Assembly: GCA_023935145.1 (NCBI GenBank)
Contig: CM043700.1
Span: 100,420,400-100,484,399 of the forward strand
Source of the DNA: Bretschneidera sinensis
Lineage: Eukaryota > Streptophyta > Magnoliopsida > Brassicales > Akaniaceae
Direction: 5' to 3'
Length of the DNA: 64,000 nucleotides
A model generated the notes under the pieces. That model had not been told where the DNA came from. It saw nothing but the letters and a program-made list of their open reading frames with translations, and did no database searches. Shown in pieces: positions 9,933-21,851 of the stretch (the stretch's first letter is position 1; each line of letters opens with the position of its first letter). The translations under genes and the position numbers were made by a program.

Positions 9933-11265
9933 TGTTGTGCATTTATTTACCTAAATAAATAACGAATAATCATACTAGTTATACTTGCAAGTGCACAAGG
10001 TCATGTAGTCTAGTGTGCAAGAGCAAGGTCATCTCCACAGGGATTGGTAAAGTTGCTTTTTAGAATTAGTTTCTTTAAGTAAAAAGAAATAAAATAACTG
10101 TTGTGTGTGATTTGATAATAATAAAGGTATAGGGCATTGATATCCACCACTAGTCGTACTTTCCCAATTGTATAAAGTATCAGTGCACTAGCCTTATCAT
10201 GTATACCTACTGGTTGCCAACCTAAGGGCATGGTATCTACTCCTTAAGCTATTGATTTCCCTAAGCAACGAGTTAGGCATGGTATCTACTCTAACTCTTT
10301 TCTTCCTTAAGGGATTCAGCATGGTATCTGCTTGAGTTGTTCCTTAAGAAAACATAAGTACTATGGAAATCGACAACCATATGAGACCTAGGGCATGGTA
10401 TCTACTCCCGGTTTCCCATGTTGATTAACCCGGGTATCCGGATAAGATATCCCTTGTTACTAATGTTAGACCCAGGACTCGGTCATCCAAATTGATCTAG
10501 CTAACCAATCCATACCACATGCATACATTGGCCATACACATACATATGAGAAATTTAAATAAGCACAGGCATTAATCAAGTTAAGCAACATAATAAAGGC
10601 TATTGGCAAAGATTTTATCAATGAATATAAATATGGGAATGCATAACTAGGGCTTCAATCGAGCCCTATAAGAAAGTTAGTTACACATACTATCTGAAGT
10701 AAACATTATAAATAAACTAAACATTAAAGGAGAAGAATAAACTCGAGAAAAGAGGCATCAATTCTCTCCTAAGCTCTCAACTCCAAGTAAAAGAAAAGAG
10801 AAAAGTGTTTTCTATCTCAGGTGTCTTTATGTATGTGAGTTACAAGTGTATTTATAGGTCTTTGAGAAGTCCTAAGAGACCCATGAATTCCTAAACCTTC
10901 CTAAAACGAAAATTCTATTATTTCCAAAATAGGGTTTTGCAGTTTACTGTTCACGCCCGTACATGTGCGCTTGATCGCATATGTCTTGCGCTCGATCGCA
11001 GTGTGCGCTCGATCCTTCATGTGTGCGCACGATCACAATGTGTGCTCGATCGCATTTCATGGTGCGATCGATCGCAATTTGTCCAAAGAATGCTCCAGGG
11101 ATTCCAGATTTCTTCCTTTAAGTGCCAAAACTGCTTCTTTTTCTCCAAAACCCTATAAAAACATGTAAAACACACAAATGGAGTAAAAGAGACCAAATTA
11201 ACATAATTAAGGACCTAACAAATGTAAATAAGAGGGCTTAAATATGAATATTTAAGCATCTATCA
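9933..11265 (-). repeat. 3' LTR of C
   Basis: Left LTR of the minus-strand element: on the minus strand it starts TGATAGATGC (at 11265) and ends AACA (at 9933). TATAAATA (minus) is at 10849-10856. Six copies of a TGCGCTCGATCGCA-like motif lie at 10958-11082, upstream of the TATA box. Short repeats of GGCATGGTATCTACTC occur at 10226-10400. Confidence 0.93.
10849..11082 (-). promoter_or_regulatory. LTR promoter of C: GATCGAGCGCA array and TATA box
   Basis: Array of six 14-15-base motifs (consensus TGCGATCGAGCGCA on the minus strand) at 10958-11082, followed about 100 bp downstream by TATAAATA at 10849-10856. The second LTR has the same array at 21546-21660. H has the same order in its LTRs. 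Regulatory role is inferred from position. Confidence 0.6.
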
Positions 11266-11279
11266 CACCCCCAAACTTA
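11266..11279 (-). other. polypurine tract of C
   Basis: Minus-strand AAGTTTGGGGGTG directly before the 3' LTR; the site that primes plus-strand DNA synthesis in LTR elements. The same tract precedes the 3' LTRs of A, B, E and H. Confidence 0.85.
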
Positions 11280-12685
11280 CATATTGCTAGTCCCTTAACA
11301 ATACTAAATTAAAAACTAAAACGAAAAATATAGATAAATCTAATGTTCATAGTGTCAATCAAAAGTCTAGATTTTACACAAAACTATGATGCACATTCAC
11401 GAGCAAGCTTAACAAGTGTAAATATATTTTTGCAATGAATAAGAGTTTTGAACATAAATCATATTCATGAGGTAGTTTAAGACATCACAAGTTTGACTTT
11501 AGTGTGTGGTGACTAGCACACAAAAGATTGGGCTTCCAAGAAATTCAAATGTGTAGTGTTTCGATGACTCAAGATTCACCAAACTTCCTATTAGAGTCAA
11601 CAAACATGGCATAGACTTTTATTTGTGAGATTTTTGCCACGTTAGTTCTCTTAAGCTTTCTTGTTGACTCGTGTAACGAGTGTTTAGCCAATGACTCCCA
11701 AACCAGATGGTTTTAGGGCATTAGGTGTAAAGACACCCCTAAGGACTTACTAGCTCGAGTCAACAAGGCTACGAAACTAACTGGTTTTAATGCTACTACT
11801 TAGAATTTTCCACCTTTTGACGTGACACTCAATGCTTACTGAGGCAAGAGGGCCAGTTACTCGGCAGAAGATTCTTTTTAATGATCACTTAGAATTTTTC
11901 ACCTTTTGACGTGACACTCAATGCTTACTGAGGCAAGAGAGCCAGTTACTCGGTGGAAGATTTGTTTTTATTGATCATTACGAGCATTTTTTTTTCTTTT
12001 GAGCACTAATTAATCTTTTCTATTTTTATATGCCAAAATGTCAATCTAATAGGTCATCTAATTCACAGTCAAGCAAAAGAAACATACAAATCCAAATAAC
12101 ATGTCATACCCCACACGATCATGTGCTAATGTGCTCGTGATAGTTTAAGCTAAACTTGTGAATTCTTAAATTCCTAAAGGGCAGTGATCTAGGTTCAAAA
12201 CTTGATTATTGGCCTATATGTTCAAAGTGTTAAGCTCGCTGATGAAGTCGAATCATACAGTTTTGTTTTAGATCACAAAAAAATGTTTATTGGACAAAAT
12301 GAACATGCATTTATCTATGAAAATAGCAACAAAACAATAACAAAAATGTAGGACATAATGAGTGTGTGAATGTGTCCCCATACCCCCAAACTTAAAATGC
12401 ACATTATCCCCAATGTGTGAGTAGCATGGAAGGATCTGACCTGGGAGATTGAGAGCTATATGGCTGGCATGGCTTGTAGCACACCCTCAAACTTTAGCTG
12501 GATGCACTGACACTGTCCTTGAAAAAGAAAGAAAAACAAATATAAAATGGAAAACAAATAAGAAACAATAATAGAAAAGTAAACTAGAAAATACTAAAAA
12601 TAACATAAACTATAAAAAATGATATGCATTGGGGTGCCTCCCATGAGCGCTAAGTTTAACGTCTTCAGCCAGACGTGGTATCCTC
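11280..12685 (-). other. 3' untranslated region of C with conserved hairpin modules
   Basis: About 1.4 kb with no credible ORF. In element order: ACATTGGGGATAATGT-type inverted repeat (12401-12419) followed by a second AAGTTTGGGGGT tract (12380-12393); two tandem copies of a CACTGAG..CTCAGTAAGC block (11893-11960 and 11808-11870); and the AGGGGTGTCTTTACACCT / CCATCTGG twin hairpin block (11694-11749). All recur in A, E and H at the same relative places. Confidence 0.7.
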
Positions 12686-13813
12686 TCACTGCTGATCATC
12701 AGGTGGTGCAGTCGAAGAGGTACCGGGTGTCGGAAGTAGGCGATCAAGAATGGCCTGCAGCATAGCCTCCTGTCGTGCTAACCGTGCCTCCAAACTATCC
12801 ATGTGCTAATGCACGAGTATGGTAGTAACAAAGACCTCACCTTGGAAGGAGGACAGCTCAGCTAGAAAGTGCTGGGACTCAATGGGTCCCATGTCTGAAG
12901 GGTCCTCCTCACGTACTGGGCTAATGACCGGGGTCTCGGTCTCCATGCGATCCTCCTCAACTCGCTCAGCTGCTGGAGCGGGTGCCAGGAGTCCTCATGG
13001 CATATGCGAGATGCTGTGTGTCCACTGAGCCTTCTCGAAGAAGGGATGCTCTCGCACTGGCCCGTCGCTATAGGTCCTCTTAATCCCCTTCTTCTTGAGG
13101 ATGAAGGTGAGTAGGAACGGGAAAGGGAGGCCCCAAGCATTGGCCGTGGTGATGTGACGGCCATGCACGTGATCCAAAAACTTATGTAACTGGCTCTAAA
13201 TGATAGTCGGGATGGAGTACCAGTGGCCTCTATATAAGGCATATATAGTTTGGAGAAACTGGTCTCGCCGCTGTGTCTTGTGCCCCAATGGACACACGTT
13301 ACGCTATAGGATCGTATCAACAAGCCACAGTCGGGGAGGTAGCTTGGACCGACTGGCCGCATTGTTATGCCTGTTGGCATACTGGCTAGCGCACATGTCC
13401 GTGATGATCTCAGCCAGGGCAAAGGACTCCAGCTACTCCTCGATATCAGTGCCCTCAAGAGGGGACTCATCGGTGCAATGAAGAGCAGCGACGATATCGA
13501 CAGTAGCCACCTCTATGGGCGTGCCCCAGACTGAAGAGGTGAGGACTCCCGGTCTACTGCAGTCGAAAGATAGATGCTCATAAAATTGGACTACGAGCTG
13601 GGAGTAGGCAGTGGAGCACACTGGTTTAAACAACCACTTCAACCCTCGATGTCGGACTACTTGGACGGCCCAGTGTGTGGCATTCATGTGCCGGAATATG
13701 TCATCGATGGCGAATATGGTCTCGATCAACAGCTCTCGTTGCTCGATGCTGGGCCGGGATGAGGAGGCACGGCTGCTTGAGGCACCAGAGGTAGAAACAG
13801 TTGGTCTGGACAT
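12686..13813 (-). pseudogene. Transposase_32-like ORF downstream of pol in C
   Basis: A single frame of 375 codons from ATG 13813 to TGA 12686, broken by four stops (13433, about 13195, 12995, about 12808) without frameshift. It starts MSRPTVSTSGASSSRASSS (Ser-rich). It then has RHRGLKWLFKP, LVVQFYEHLSF and SSVWGTPIEVATVDIVAALH, which follow the layout of the 'putative plant transposon protein' domain seen in D. The middle part reads AWGLPFPFLLTFILKKKGI and the C-terminus a coiled stretch (DSLEARLARQEAMLQAIL). Athila elements are known to carry an extra ORF here, often called env-like. I see no signal peptide or convincing membrane segment, so the env label is not supported. Function unknown. 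Confidence 0.7.
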
Positions 13814-14611
13814 GCTTGATACTAGTTTCTGCCAAATTTGCGATTGATCGTGACTTGCGTGCACTCGATCGCACACTGTCAGACTTTTCCTCGAACAGTT
13901 GATGCGCACCAAAAAAAAAGCTACGATCTTGATGAGTTGAATGTGTGCCAAACCTCCTGCAAACAAACAAGCACTCAATCACACTCAAGATAACATATAA
14001 GAATAAAGAGTTTTGTAAATAAAACATTAAAATTCGTGTGTGTGTGTGAAGAGTACCTTGTGGATTAATAGGGATGGGAATATGGGGTTTTAACAGTGGA
14101 GGTGATGGTGATTGCCGGTGATAGAGGCAATGGAGGATGACGGAGGATGGTGGAGATGGAAGTGGTGGTGAATGATGGTGGCAAAGTGTGAGCATGAGAG
14201 ATGCGGGTAGACAGGAAGAGCGAGTGAGAGAGAGAGTGTAGGGTGCGATTGAACATAGTGAAGAGGTGTGAGTGCGTGAGTGAAGGTTTTCAGATATATA
14301 AATGTTTCTGCCATGAATGCACTCGATCGCACACGGGGTGCGCTCGATCGCACTCGTGCGCTCGAGCACGTTTGAAGGACACGCTCGATCGCACACTTGC
14401 GCTCGATCACACTGGATGATGCGATCGATCGCAAAGAGGGCATATGGGCAAAAGAAAAAACTTACTGTAGCTAACAAAAATGATAATTTATTGAAACAAT
14501 ACAACCTTACTATTTTTTAGTGGCCTCAGTACCACTAACCTCAATAGAAGTGCTTGAGCTTAATGGGAAATCAATTTTTTTACTTTGCTCAAGCACTCTC
14601 TTGCTACCGTG
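13814..14611 (-). promoter_or_regulatory. pol to extra-ORF spacer of C with GATCGAGCGCA array and TATA-like box
   Basis: Non-coding. A second array of the LTR motif lies at 14315-14443 (at least five copies, e.g. TGCGATCGATCGCA) and one more at 13838-13880. A TATA-like TATATATC (minus) lies at 14293-14302, just downstream. A CAT/CCA-rich low-complexity stretch covers 14090-14210 and (TG)n sits at 14037-14048. The order array, TATA, ORF mimics the LTR promoter, so an internal promoter for the ORF at 13813 is possible. ORFs reported on either strand here are translations of the repeated motif. Confidence 0.45.
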
Positions 14612-15609
14612 CTAGTTGGTTGGTGGGGGGCACTTAGAGCCCACCTCTTGGAGCTCTAGTGCTTGTGTTTCAGTTGTATACTGTACTGATTCAAGTACCA
14701 AATCTTCATCTCTTGGAGGAATGTTAATGTCGAGGTAAGGCTTGGCTCTGTGGCCATTGATTGTAAAGGGCTAATTTCTGTTGGGGCCATAGACTTCTAA
14801 TGCACCATGAGGGAAGACCTTGGTGACCATGTACGGACTGGTCCATCTGGATTTGAGCTTGCCTGGGAACAACCTCAATCGTGAGTCATATAACAACACC
14901 TTTTGTCCTACATGGAACTCCTTCCGAACTAGTTGTTTATCATGATAAACTTTTGTTCGTTCCTTGTACAACTTTGCATTCTCATAGGCATCATATCTCA
15001 ATTCTTTAAGCTCATTTAGATGCAGTTTCCTTTTCTCATCCGCTTGCTTCATGTCGAAGTTGAACTGCTTAATGGCCCAATATGCTCGATGCTCTAATTC
15101 CACCGAGAGATGGTATGCTTTTCCAAAGACTAGGCGGTAGGGAGACATGCCAATTGGAGTCTTATAAGCTGTCCTATATGCCCATAGAGCATCATTTAAG
15201 CGTAGAGACCAATCCTTCCATTAGTCTTCACAGTCTTTTCTAATATTCCCTTGATCTCTCGGCTGTTTATCGCTACTTGGCCACTGGTTTGAGAATGATA
15301 TGGAGTGCCAACTTTATGAGTGATCCCATACTTCCAGAGTAGTTCGGCAAAAGAACGATGATGAAAGTGACTGCCCCCATCACTGATGATTGCTCTTGGA
15401 GTTCCAAATCGAGTAAAAATGTTAGCTTGCAAAAACTTGATAACTACTTTGTGATCATTAGTCCTTGAGGGGACAGCCTCGACCCATTTAGACACATAAT
15501 CCATGCCCACAAGAATATATAAATAACCAAATGAATTAGGAAATGGTCCCATGAAATCAATGCCCCATACATAAAAAATTTCTACTATATGAATATTTTG
15601 TAAGGGCAT
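14612..15609 (-). pseudogene. integrase core and C-terminus of C
   Basis: Integrase inserts the element DNA into the genome. Visible parts: [20 protein letters not shown] (first catalytic Asp), [13 protein letters not shown] (second Asp) and [13 protein letters not shown], where the catalytic Glu of 'GQVEISNR' is replaced by Ala. A frameshift at about 15200-15225 moves the rest to another frame: [20 protein letters not shown], then [33 protein letters not shown] and GALEVYG. A stop at 14771 precedes the final part, which ends at 14612. The first zinc-binding part is in the upstream piece. Confidence 0.9.
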
Positions 15610-15615
15610 TTGATT

Positions 15616-17769
15616 TCAAGAAGAGATGTTACCTGTCCGCTGGCATCTATTACATAAGCTGCAAAAGGAGAAAGCATCTTTAAATAGGCTAGGCCAATAA
15701 AAACCTGATTGGAGTACCTTAAGAGCTGTTCGTTTTGCTCCAAAATGTCTTCCATAAGCGAACTGGTGGTAGTGTTGCAATAAGCTAAAGTGTTCCTCAT
15801 CTGGGATACATCGTCTGATGATTTGATCGGAGCAAGCTTTGAAAAGATAAGGATCATCCCAATAGTAATGTCTTGACAGAGATATCAGCCGTTTCTTTTC
15901 TTGAGTAGTCATGCCTGGAGGAAAAACTTTAGCAGTTAGATAATTTACTATATTAGCGTACCATGGGAGTTTTACCTCTAGTGCGAATAGTTGTTCATCG
16001 GGGAAGTTCTCATTTAATGGTAACTCTTTATCATCACTCTCATAAGGAAGTCTTGACAAATGATCCGTAACTACATTCTCACTACCTTTCTTGTCTTTGA
16101 TCTCTAAATCGAATTCTTGTAGGAGGAGTACCCATCTGATTAGCCTAGGCTTTGCATCTTTCTTAGAAAACAAATATCTCAAAGCAGCATAGTCAGTGAA
16201 TACAATAACTTTAGAACCAATAAGATATGATCTTAACTTCTCTAAAGCAAAAATAACAGCTAACAATTCTTTTTTAGTAGTAGAATAGTTAAGCTGAGCA
16301 TCATTTAACGTTCTAGAAGCATAGTAAATAGCATGAGGTATCTTATTGATTCTTTGATCTAAGACAGCTCCCAAGGCGAAGTCACTAGCATCACACATTA
16401 ATTCGAAAGGGAGATTCCAATCCGGTGCCATTATTATTGGGGCAGAGGTGAGAACATTCTTCAAGGTGTTGAAATCTTGCATACAATCATCATTCCATTC
16501 AAGCTTGGTATCTTTAGTTAATAATGCACAAAGAGGTCTCGAGATTTTGGAGAAGTCCTTGATGAATATTCTATAAAAACCAGCATGTCTAAGGAAACTT
16601 CTAATGCCCTTGACCGTGAGAGGGGGAGGTAGCCTTGAAATGATGTCAATCTTAGCTTTGTCTACCTCAATACCTTTGTTTGAGATGGAGTGACCCAACA
16701 CAATACCTTGTTGAACCATGGAGTGACATTTCTCCTAATTCAGTACTAAATTACTCTCTTCACATCTCCTTAGGACATTTTCCAAATGATTCAGGCACTC
16801 ATCGAAATTAGATCCAAAGACACTAAAATCATCCATGAACACCTCAATATATTTCTCTACCATATCGAAAAAATTGCTCATCATACATCTTTGAAAAGTG
16901 GCTGGTGCGTTGCATAATCCGAATGACATTCTTCTATAAGCAAATGTACCGAAAGGACATGTGAATGTAGTTTTTTCTTGATCCTTAGGTGCTACGGTAA
17001 TTTGATTGTATCCACTATACCCATCCAAGAAGTAGTAATAACTGTGACCGGCTAACCTCTTTAGCATTTGATCAATGAATGGCAGGGGAAAATGGTCTTT
17101 TCTAGTTACTTTGTTTAATCTCCGATAATCAATGCATACTCTCCAACCCGTTGTTTTTCTTGTAGGTATGAGCTCCTCATCTTTATTCTTTACCACGGTA
17201 ATCCCACTCTTTTTAGGAATAACTTGGACTAGACTCACCCATTTGCTATCTGATATAGGGTAAATGATGCCAACAGCTAGTAGCTTCAATATCTCGGCCT
17301 TTACTACCTCCTTCATGTGTGGGTTAAGTCTTCTTTGAGCATCTCGAATGGGCCTTGCTTCTTCTTTAAGGTAAATATTATGCATGCGCTTTGCTGGACT
17401 TATCCCCTTAATGTCAGCAATGGTCCACCCAATGGCAGTTTTATGCTCCCTAAGAACTCTTAACAGCTTCCCTTCTTCCCCACTACTCAAGTTAGCAGCT
17501 ATAATCACAGGTAAAGTCTCATTTTCTCCTAAGTAGGCATATGTTAAATGCTCGGGTAGCTGCTTTAGTTTCAATGTTGGTGCCTGCACAATGGATGGAA
17601 GAAGAGTAGTATTAATGGGTACGAGAGATTCAAATGGAGGAGGATACATACTGGAGTATTTTGGAGAGGTCGCAAGAAGGTGCACAGCTGTGATGATGTC
17701 ATCAGTAACATCTTCATATTCTTGCTCAATATCCATCTTCGTGAAGCTATGAGTGAGAGTAGTCTCCAA
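15616..17769 (-). pseudogene. reverse transcriptase, RNase H and integrase zinc finger of C
   Basis: One frame with one internal stop (16735, Trp to TAG in LVLN*EKCHS) and a terminal stop at 15616. [59 protein letters not shown] and catalytic FMDDFSVFG at 16828-16839, intact. RNase [42 protein letters not shown] and TDHLSRLP, with its acidic residues in place. The integrase zinc-binding arm follows ([17 protein letters not shown]). Apart from the stops this is the best-preserved pol in the window. Confidence 0.93.
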
Positions 17770-17811
17770 TGGATCAATGTGTTGGACCTGAAAAGCTTGC
17801 TCAATAAAGTC

Positions 17812-18759
17812 TTATATCATACAAACATTAAAGCATTCCAAGTCATCTTGAGGAAGTTTCATTGCATCAAATATTTTAAGCTCTATTTTCTCACCATTGA
17901 TTTTCATACTTACTATACCCTTTTTTACACAGATCTTAGTGTCGGCAGTTCTCATAAATGGTCTCCCTAATATGATAGGCAAAGGTAATGGCATAGGGCA
18001 TTCCTCTATGTCTAATACAATGAAATCAGCAGGTAAAATGAACTCACCAACTTTCACTAAGACGTCCTCGAGAACACCCCCAGGTCTTTTAATACTCCTA
18101 TCTGCCAACTGTAAGGTAATAGAAGTCGGTTGTAGCTCCCCCAAACCTAGGGTTTCGAATACCGTGTAAGGTAGCAAGTTTACCCCCGCTCCTAAGTCTA
18201 GCAATGCCTTGTCAAATAGTTGATCACCTATTCTACAGGGAATAGTAAAACTACCCGGATATTTCAGTTTTGGTGGGAGTTTTCTTAGCAGTACAGCACT
18301 TACCTCCTTAGTTAATGCTACAGTCTCATGCTCTTGAAATTTTCTTTTATGAGTGCAACAATCTTTTAGGAATTTAGCATAGGCAGGAATTTGGTGAATT
18401 GCGTCTAATAATGGAATATTAATTTCAACTTTCCACAAGGTTTCAAAAATATCAAGTAGTTTATTGTCTTTCTTTTGTTTTACTAACCTTTACGGGAAGG
18501 GTGGTGCATTCACCTTCTCCGTCTCACTTACCCTTGATGCTGATGGTGTCTCTTTGGATGTTGCTGGAGATTCCTCATATCCGATTACTTTGCCATTTCT
18601 CAATGTTGTGATAGCCTTTAGTTGTTGATGCCCCCCAGGGTTAGGTAATGTTTGAGCTGGGAGCTCCCCTTGCTTTCTGCCACTGACAAAAAATCCCAAA
18701 TAATTTACGATGTACTCTGCTCCCTTCCTAGGCCAGAAAATCCCATATAATTCTTTCAA
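17812..18759 (-). pseudogene. protease region of C
   Basis: Gag-pol joint and aspartic protease that cleaves the polyprotein. It begins with a linker (LKAITTLRNGKVIGYEE), a stop at 18490, then LLDAIHQIPAYAKFLKD and LPPKLKYPGSFTIPCRIG. The protease active site is ALLDLGAGVNLLPY (D-L-G-A in place of the more common DSG/DTG; typical of Athila). It continues with ITLQLADRSIKRPGG, DFIVLDIEECPMP and LGRPFMRTADTKI. A stop at 17812 separates it from the RT frame, which is the same frame. Downstream 'DPLET..' is the point at which A and E have lost the protease. Confidence 0.92.
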
Positions 18760-18779
18760 CGAAGTTCTTTACTCTCCCC

Positions 18780-20248
18780 AAGAAAATAAAAATGGCATAA
18801 TCTAAACGAATCTACGTGAACTACTACATTTGCATTTACCACTTAGTCCCTCCTCATCCAACACCAAACACATCCAGATGACATTCATATGCAGCAGAGC
18901 AGACACTATGCATACACAACTCTTTAGCTAGTTGTCCCATTTGTACCTCTAGTCTTTGAATTGCTTGCTCATGTGCCGCATTAGTTTGTTTTTGCTGAGT
19001 CATGAACTGTTCTTGTGACATCACCAGTTGTCTTACTAGACTTTTGAGGTCGTTCTTCTTTGGTTCGGGAGTAGCATGAGCAGTGGGATGGGAGTTTTGT
19101 TACTGTCCTTGATTGTTCTGGTTGTTGCTCCACGAGAAATTTGGGTAGTTTCGCCATCCAGGGTTGTACGTGTTGGCATATGGGTTGTTCTTCGGTGGAT
19201 AGTTGTTAGGCCCCACTTAGTTGGCTTGTTCTGGATCTGCAGATGAATACAAAGGACACGTATCAGCATTATGGTCGTATTGAGAACAAATTGCACATAC
19301 CTGGAGTGGAGTGGATGGTAGGCTGGATGAGGCTTTTTGAGTAGTCATAGCTTTTACAATCATATCTAGTTTTCTCTCCATTGCTGCCATTTGAGGGGAA
19401 GATCCTTCATTTACATTTACCTCATACATACCTTTACCCTTGGTCACATGTCTACCTCAAGAGGAGAACTGTTGGGTGTGCTCGCTGAGGGTTTCGAAGA
19501 GCTCCATTGCTTCTTCACTGATTTTCTCCATCAGGACTCCTCCACAACCTGAATCAACAATACATTTGTTAGTATCATTTAAGCCTTCATAGAATGCTTG
19601 TACCAGTTCATCTTGAGGCAGGTTGTGGTGTGGGCATTTTAGTAGCAGCTCGTTGAAGTGTCCCCATGCTTCGAAGAAGAGGTCCCCATCCTTTTATTGG
19701 AAGGATTGGATCTCCTTCCTCATTTGTCTCGTCTTTTGGGCTGGGAAGAACTTCTTCAGGAACTTGCTTGCCAACTCCTCCCAAGTGTGGATGGAAACTG
19801 CAGGCAAAGAATTATACCAAAGTTTAGCATTATATTTCAAGGAAAAAGGGAACAAAATTAAACTTATTCCTTCTTGGTCTAGTCCTTGTGTGTGCTGGAA
19901 CTTGTAAAGATCGAAAAATTCTCAGAGGTGCAAGTGTGGATCTTCATTAGGATTGCCTTTAAAATGAGTCAAAGCATTCAAGATTTGTGGAGATATGTAA
20001 TAATTTTCCGCCGCCTCAGGTTGATCTGCAATGCATGATGGTTGATCAATGTTCCGAGGGATGAAGGAGTGCTTCATCGGTACTCGTGCAGGTGGTTGCT
20101 GGTTCTCGAGCTGTTCTGCCATTTGTGTTTCGTTTTCGACTTCTTATTCGTTCTCCTCGAAGTTGTTCCTTAGCTTTTGTCGGATAGTCCGTTCAAGCTC
20201 GGGATCGAGGGAAAAGAATTCTGGATATCGGGATCGAAGTCTATGTAT
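18780..20248 (-). pseudogene. gag of C
   Basis: Gag of the H type. The homologous start codon of H (ATG 56420) is ATA here (20246-20248), so the start is lost. Order: LDPELERTIRQKL, a block MAEQLENQQPPARVPMKHSF to NALTHFKGNPNEDPHLHL (absent from H), LFPFSLKYNAKLWYNSLPA, FFPAQKTRQMRKEIQSF and GHFNELLLKCPHHNL. The zinc knuckle CAICSQYDHNADTC at about 19240-19280 is intact. An Asn/Pro-rich stretch and a Gln-rich coiled part follow. Stops at about 19919, 19725 and 19455 and a frameshift before 18780 break it. Confidence 0.88.
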
Positions 20249-20491
20249 AAATCAGAAAAACCGGCTTCAGTGTAGCAGTGCAACTCTGCTGCTCGGGTAA
20301 CTCTCTGCCCTAAATGCGCTCAATCGCACAGGAGGTTGCGATCGATCGCAAGTACAACAGAAACTGTGATTTAGGGTTTTATGTTCCTGAAACAGAAAAC
20401 AACTTGATTAGGTTTTGAAAAAAAAATGGTAAAAATAAAATAATAGCAATGATAAAACGAAAGTAATCCTAAAAGAAACTTTTAGCGCACT

Positions 20492-20508
20492 CCCTGGCAA
20501 CGGCGCCA
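20492..20508 (-). other. primer-binding site of C (tRNA-Asp)
   Basis: Minus-strand TGGCGCCGTTGCCAGGG, 16 of 17 bases matching the tRNA-Asp site, 6 bp inside the 5' LTR. Confidence 0.93.
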
Positions 20509-20514
20509 AAAACT

Positions 20515-21846
20515 TGTTGTGCGTTTATTTACCTAAATAAATAAGCGAATAATCATACTAGTTATACTTGCAAGTGCACAAGGTCATGTAGTCTAGTGTG
20601 CAAGAGCAAGGTCATCTCCACAGGGATTGGTAAAGTTGCTTTTTAGAATTAGTTTCTTTAAGTAAAAAGAAATAAAATAACTGTTGTGTGTGATTTGATA
20701 ATAATAAAGACATAGGGCTTTGATATCCACCACTAGTTATACTTTCCCAATTGTATAAGGTATCAGTGCACTAGCCTTATCATGTATACCTACTGGTTGC
20801 CAACCTAAGGGCATGGTATCTACTCCTTAAGCTATTGATTTTCCAAAGCAACGAGTTAGGCATGGTATCTACTCTAACTCTTTTCTTCCTTAAGGGATTC
20901 AGCATGGTATCTGCTTGACTTGTTCCTTAAGAAAACATAAGTACTATGGAAATCGACAACCACATGAGACCTAGGGCATGGCATCTACTCCCGGTTTTCC
21001 ATGTTGATTAACCCGTGTATCCGGATAAGATATCCCTTATTACTAATGTTGGACCCAGGACTCAGTCATCCAAATTGATCTAACTAACCAATCTATACCA
21101 CATGCATACATTGGCCATACACATACATATGAGAAATTTAAATAAGCATAGGCATTAATCAAGTTAAGAACCAATAATAAAGGCTATTGGAAAAGATTTT
21201 ATCAATGAATATAAATATGGGAATGCATAACTACGGCTTCAATCGAGCTCTATAAGAAAGTTAGTTACGCATACTATCTGAAGTAAACATTATAAATAAA
21301 CTAAACATTAAAGGAGAAGAATAAACCCGAGAGAAGAGGCGTCAATTCTCTCCCAAGCTCTCAACTCCAAGTAAAAGAAAAGAGAAAAGTGTTTTCTATC
21401 TCAGGTGTCTTTATGTGTGTGAGTTACAAGTGTATTTATAGGTCTTTGAGAAGTCCTAAGAGACCCATGAGTTCCTAAACCTTCCTAAAACAAAAATTCT
21501 ATTATTTCCAAAATAGGGTTCTGCAGTTTACTATTCACCCCCGTACATGTGCGCTCGATCGCATGTCTTGCTCTCGATCGCAGTGTGCGCTCGATCCTTC
21601 ATGTGTGCGCACGATCGCAATGTGCGCTTGATTGCACTGCATGACGCGATCAATCGCAATTTTTCCAGAGAATGCTCCAGGGATTCCAGATTTCTTCCTT
21701 TAAGTGCCAAAACTACTTCTTTTTCTCCAAAACCCTATAAAAACATGTAAAAATACAAATGGAGTAAAAGAGACCAAATTAACGTAATTAAGGACCTAAC
21801 AAATGTAAATAAGAGGGCTTAAATATGAATATTTAAGCATCTATCA
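20515..21846 (-). repeat. 5' LTR of C
   Basis: 1332 bp, nearly identical to 9933-11265. TGATAGATGC at 21846 leftwards to AACA at 20515. Carries the GATCGAGCGCA-like array at 21546-21660, slightly altered from the other copy (one motif decayed to GCGATCAATCGCA). Confidence 0.93.
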
Positions 21847-21851
21847 AGCGC

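Larger units (their letters stand above)
9933..21846 (-). mobile_element. Athila-type element C, near full length, minus strand
   Basis: An 11.9-kb element with LTRs of 1333 and 1332 bp, a tRNA-Asp primer site, Gag, protease, RT, RNase H, integrase, an extra Transposase_32-like ORF, a 3' UTR and a polypurine tract. The LTRs differ at only a few percent of positions by eye, so it is among the youngest insertions here. Coding regions still carry several stops. Its closest relative in the window is H, which lacks the extra ORF. Confidence 0.93.

Noticed and set aside
10958..11082. CRISPR-like or satellite array from the repeated GATCGAGCGCA motif
   Set aside because: Irregular spacing, no unique equal-length spacers, no cas genes, plant context. 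Kept as an LTR motif array instead.
12862..13470. A 202-codon minus-strand open frame
   Set aside because: It lies in a different frame over the Transposase_32-like ORF, whose frame shows the sensible protein despite stops. Treated as a shadow.
12686..13813. Envelope gene making C and D plant retroviruses
   Set aside because: No signal peptide, membrane anchor or cleavage site seen; sequence fits a soluble 'plant transposon protein' domain better.
13701..14504. A 267-codon minus-strand open frame
   Set aside because: It overlaps the spacer and the start of the extra ORF in another frame, and much of it is translation of the repeated GATCGAGCGCA motif and the CAT/CCA-rich tract. No family resemblance.
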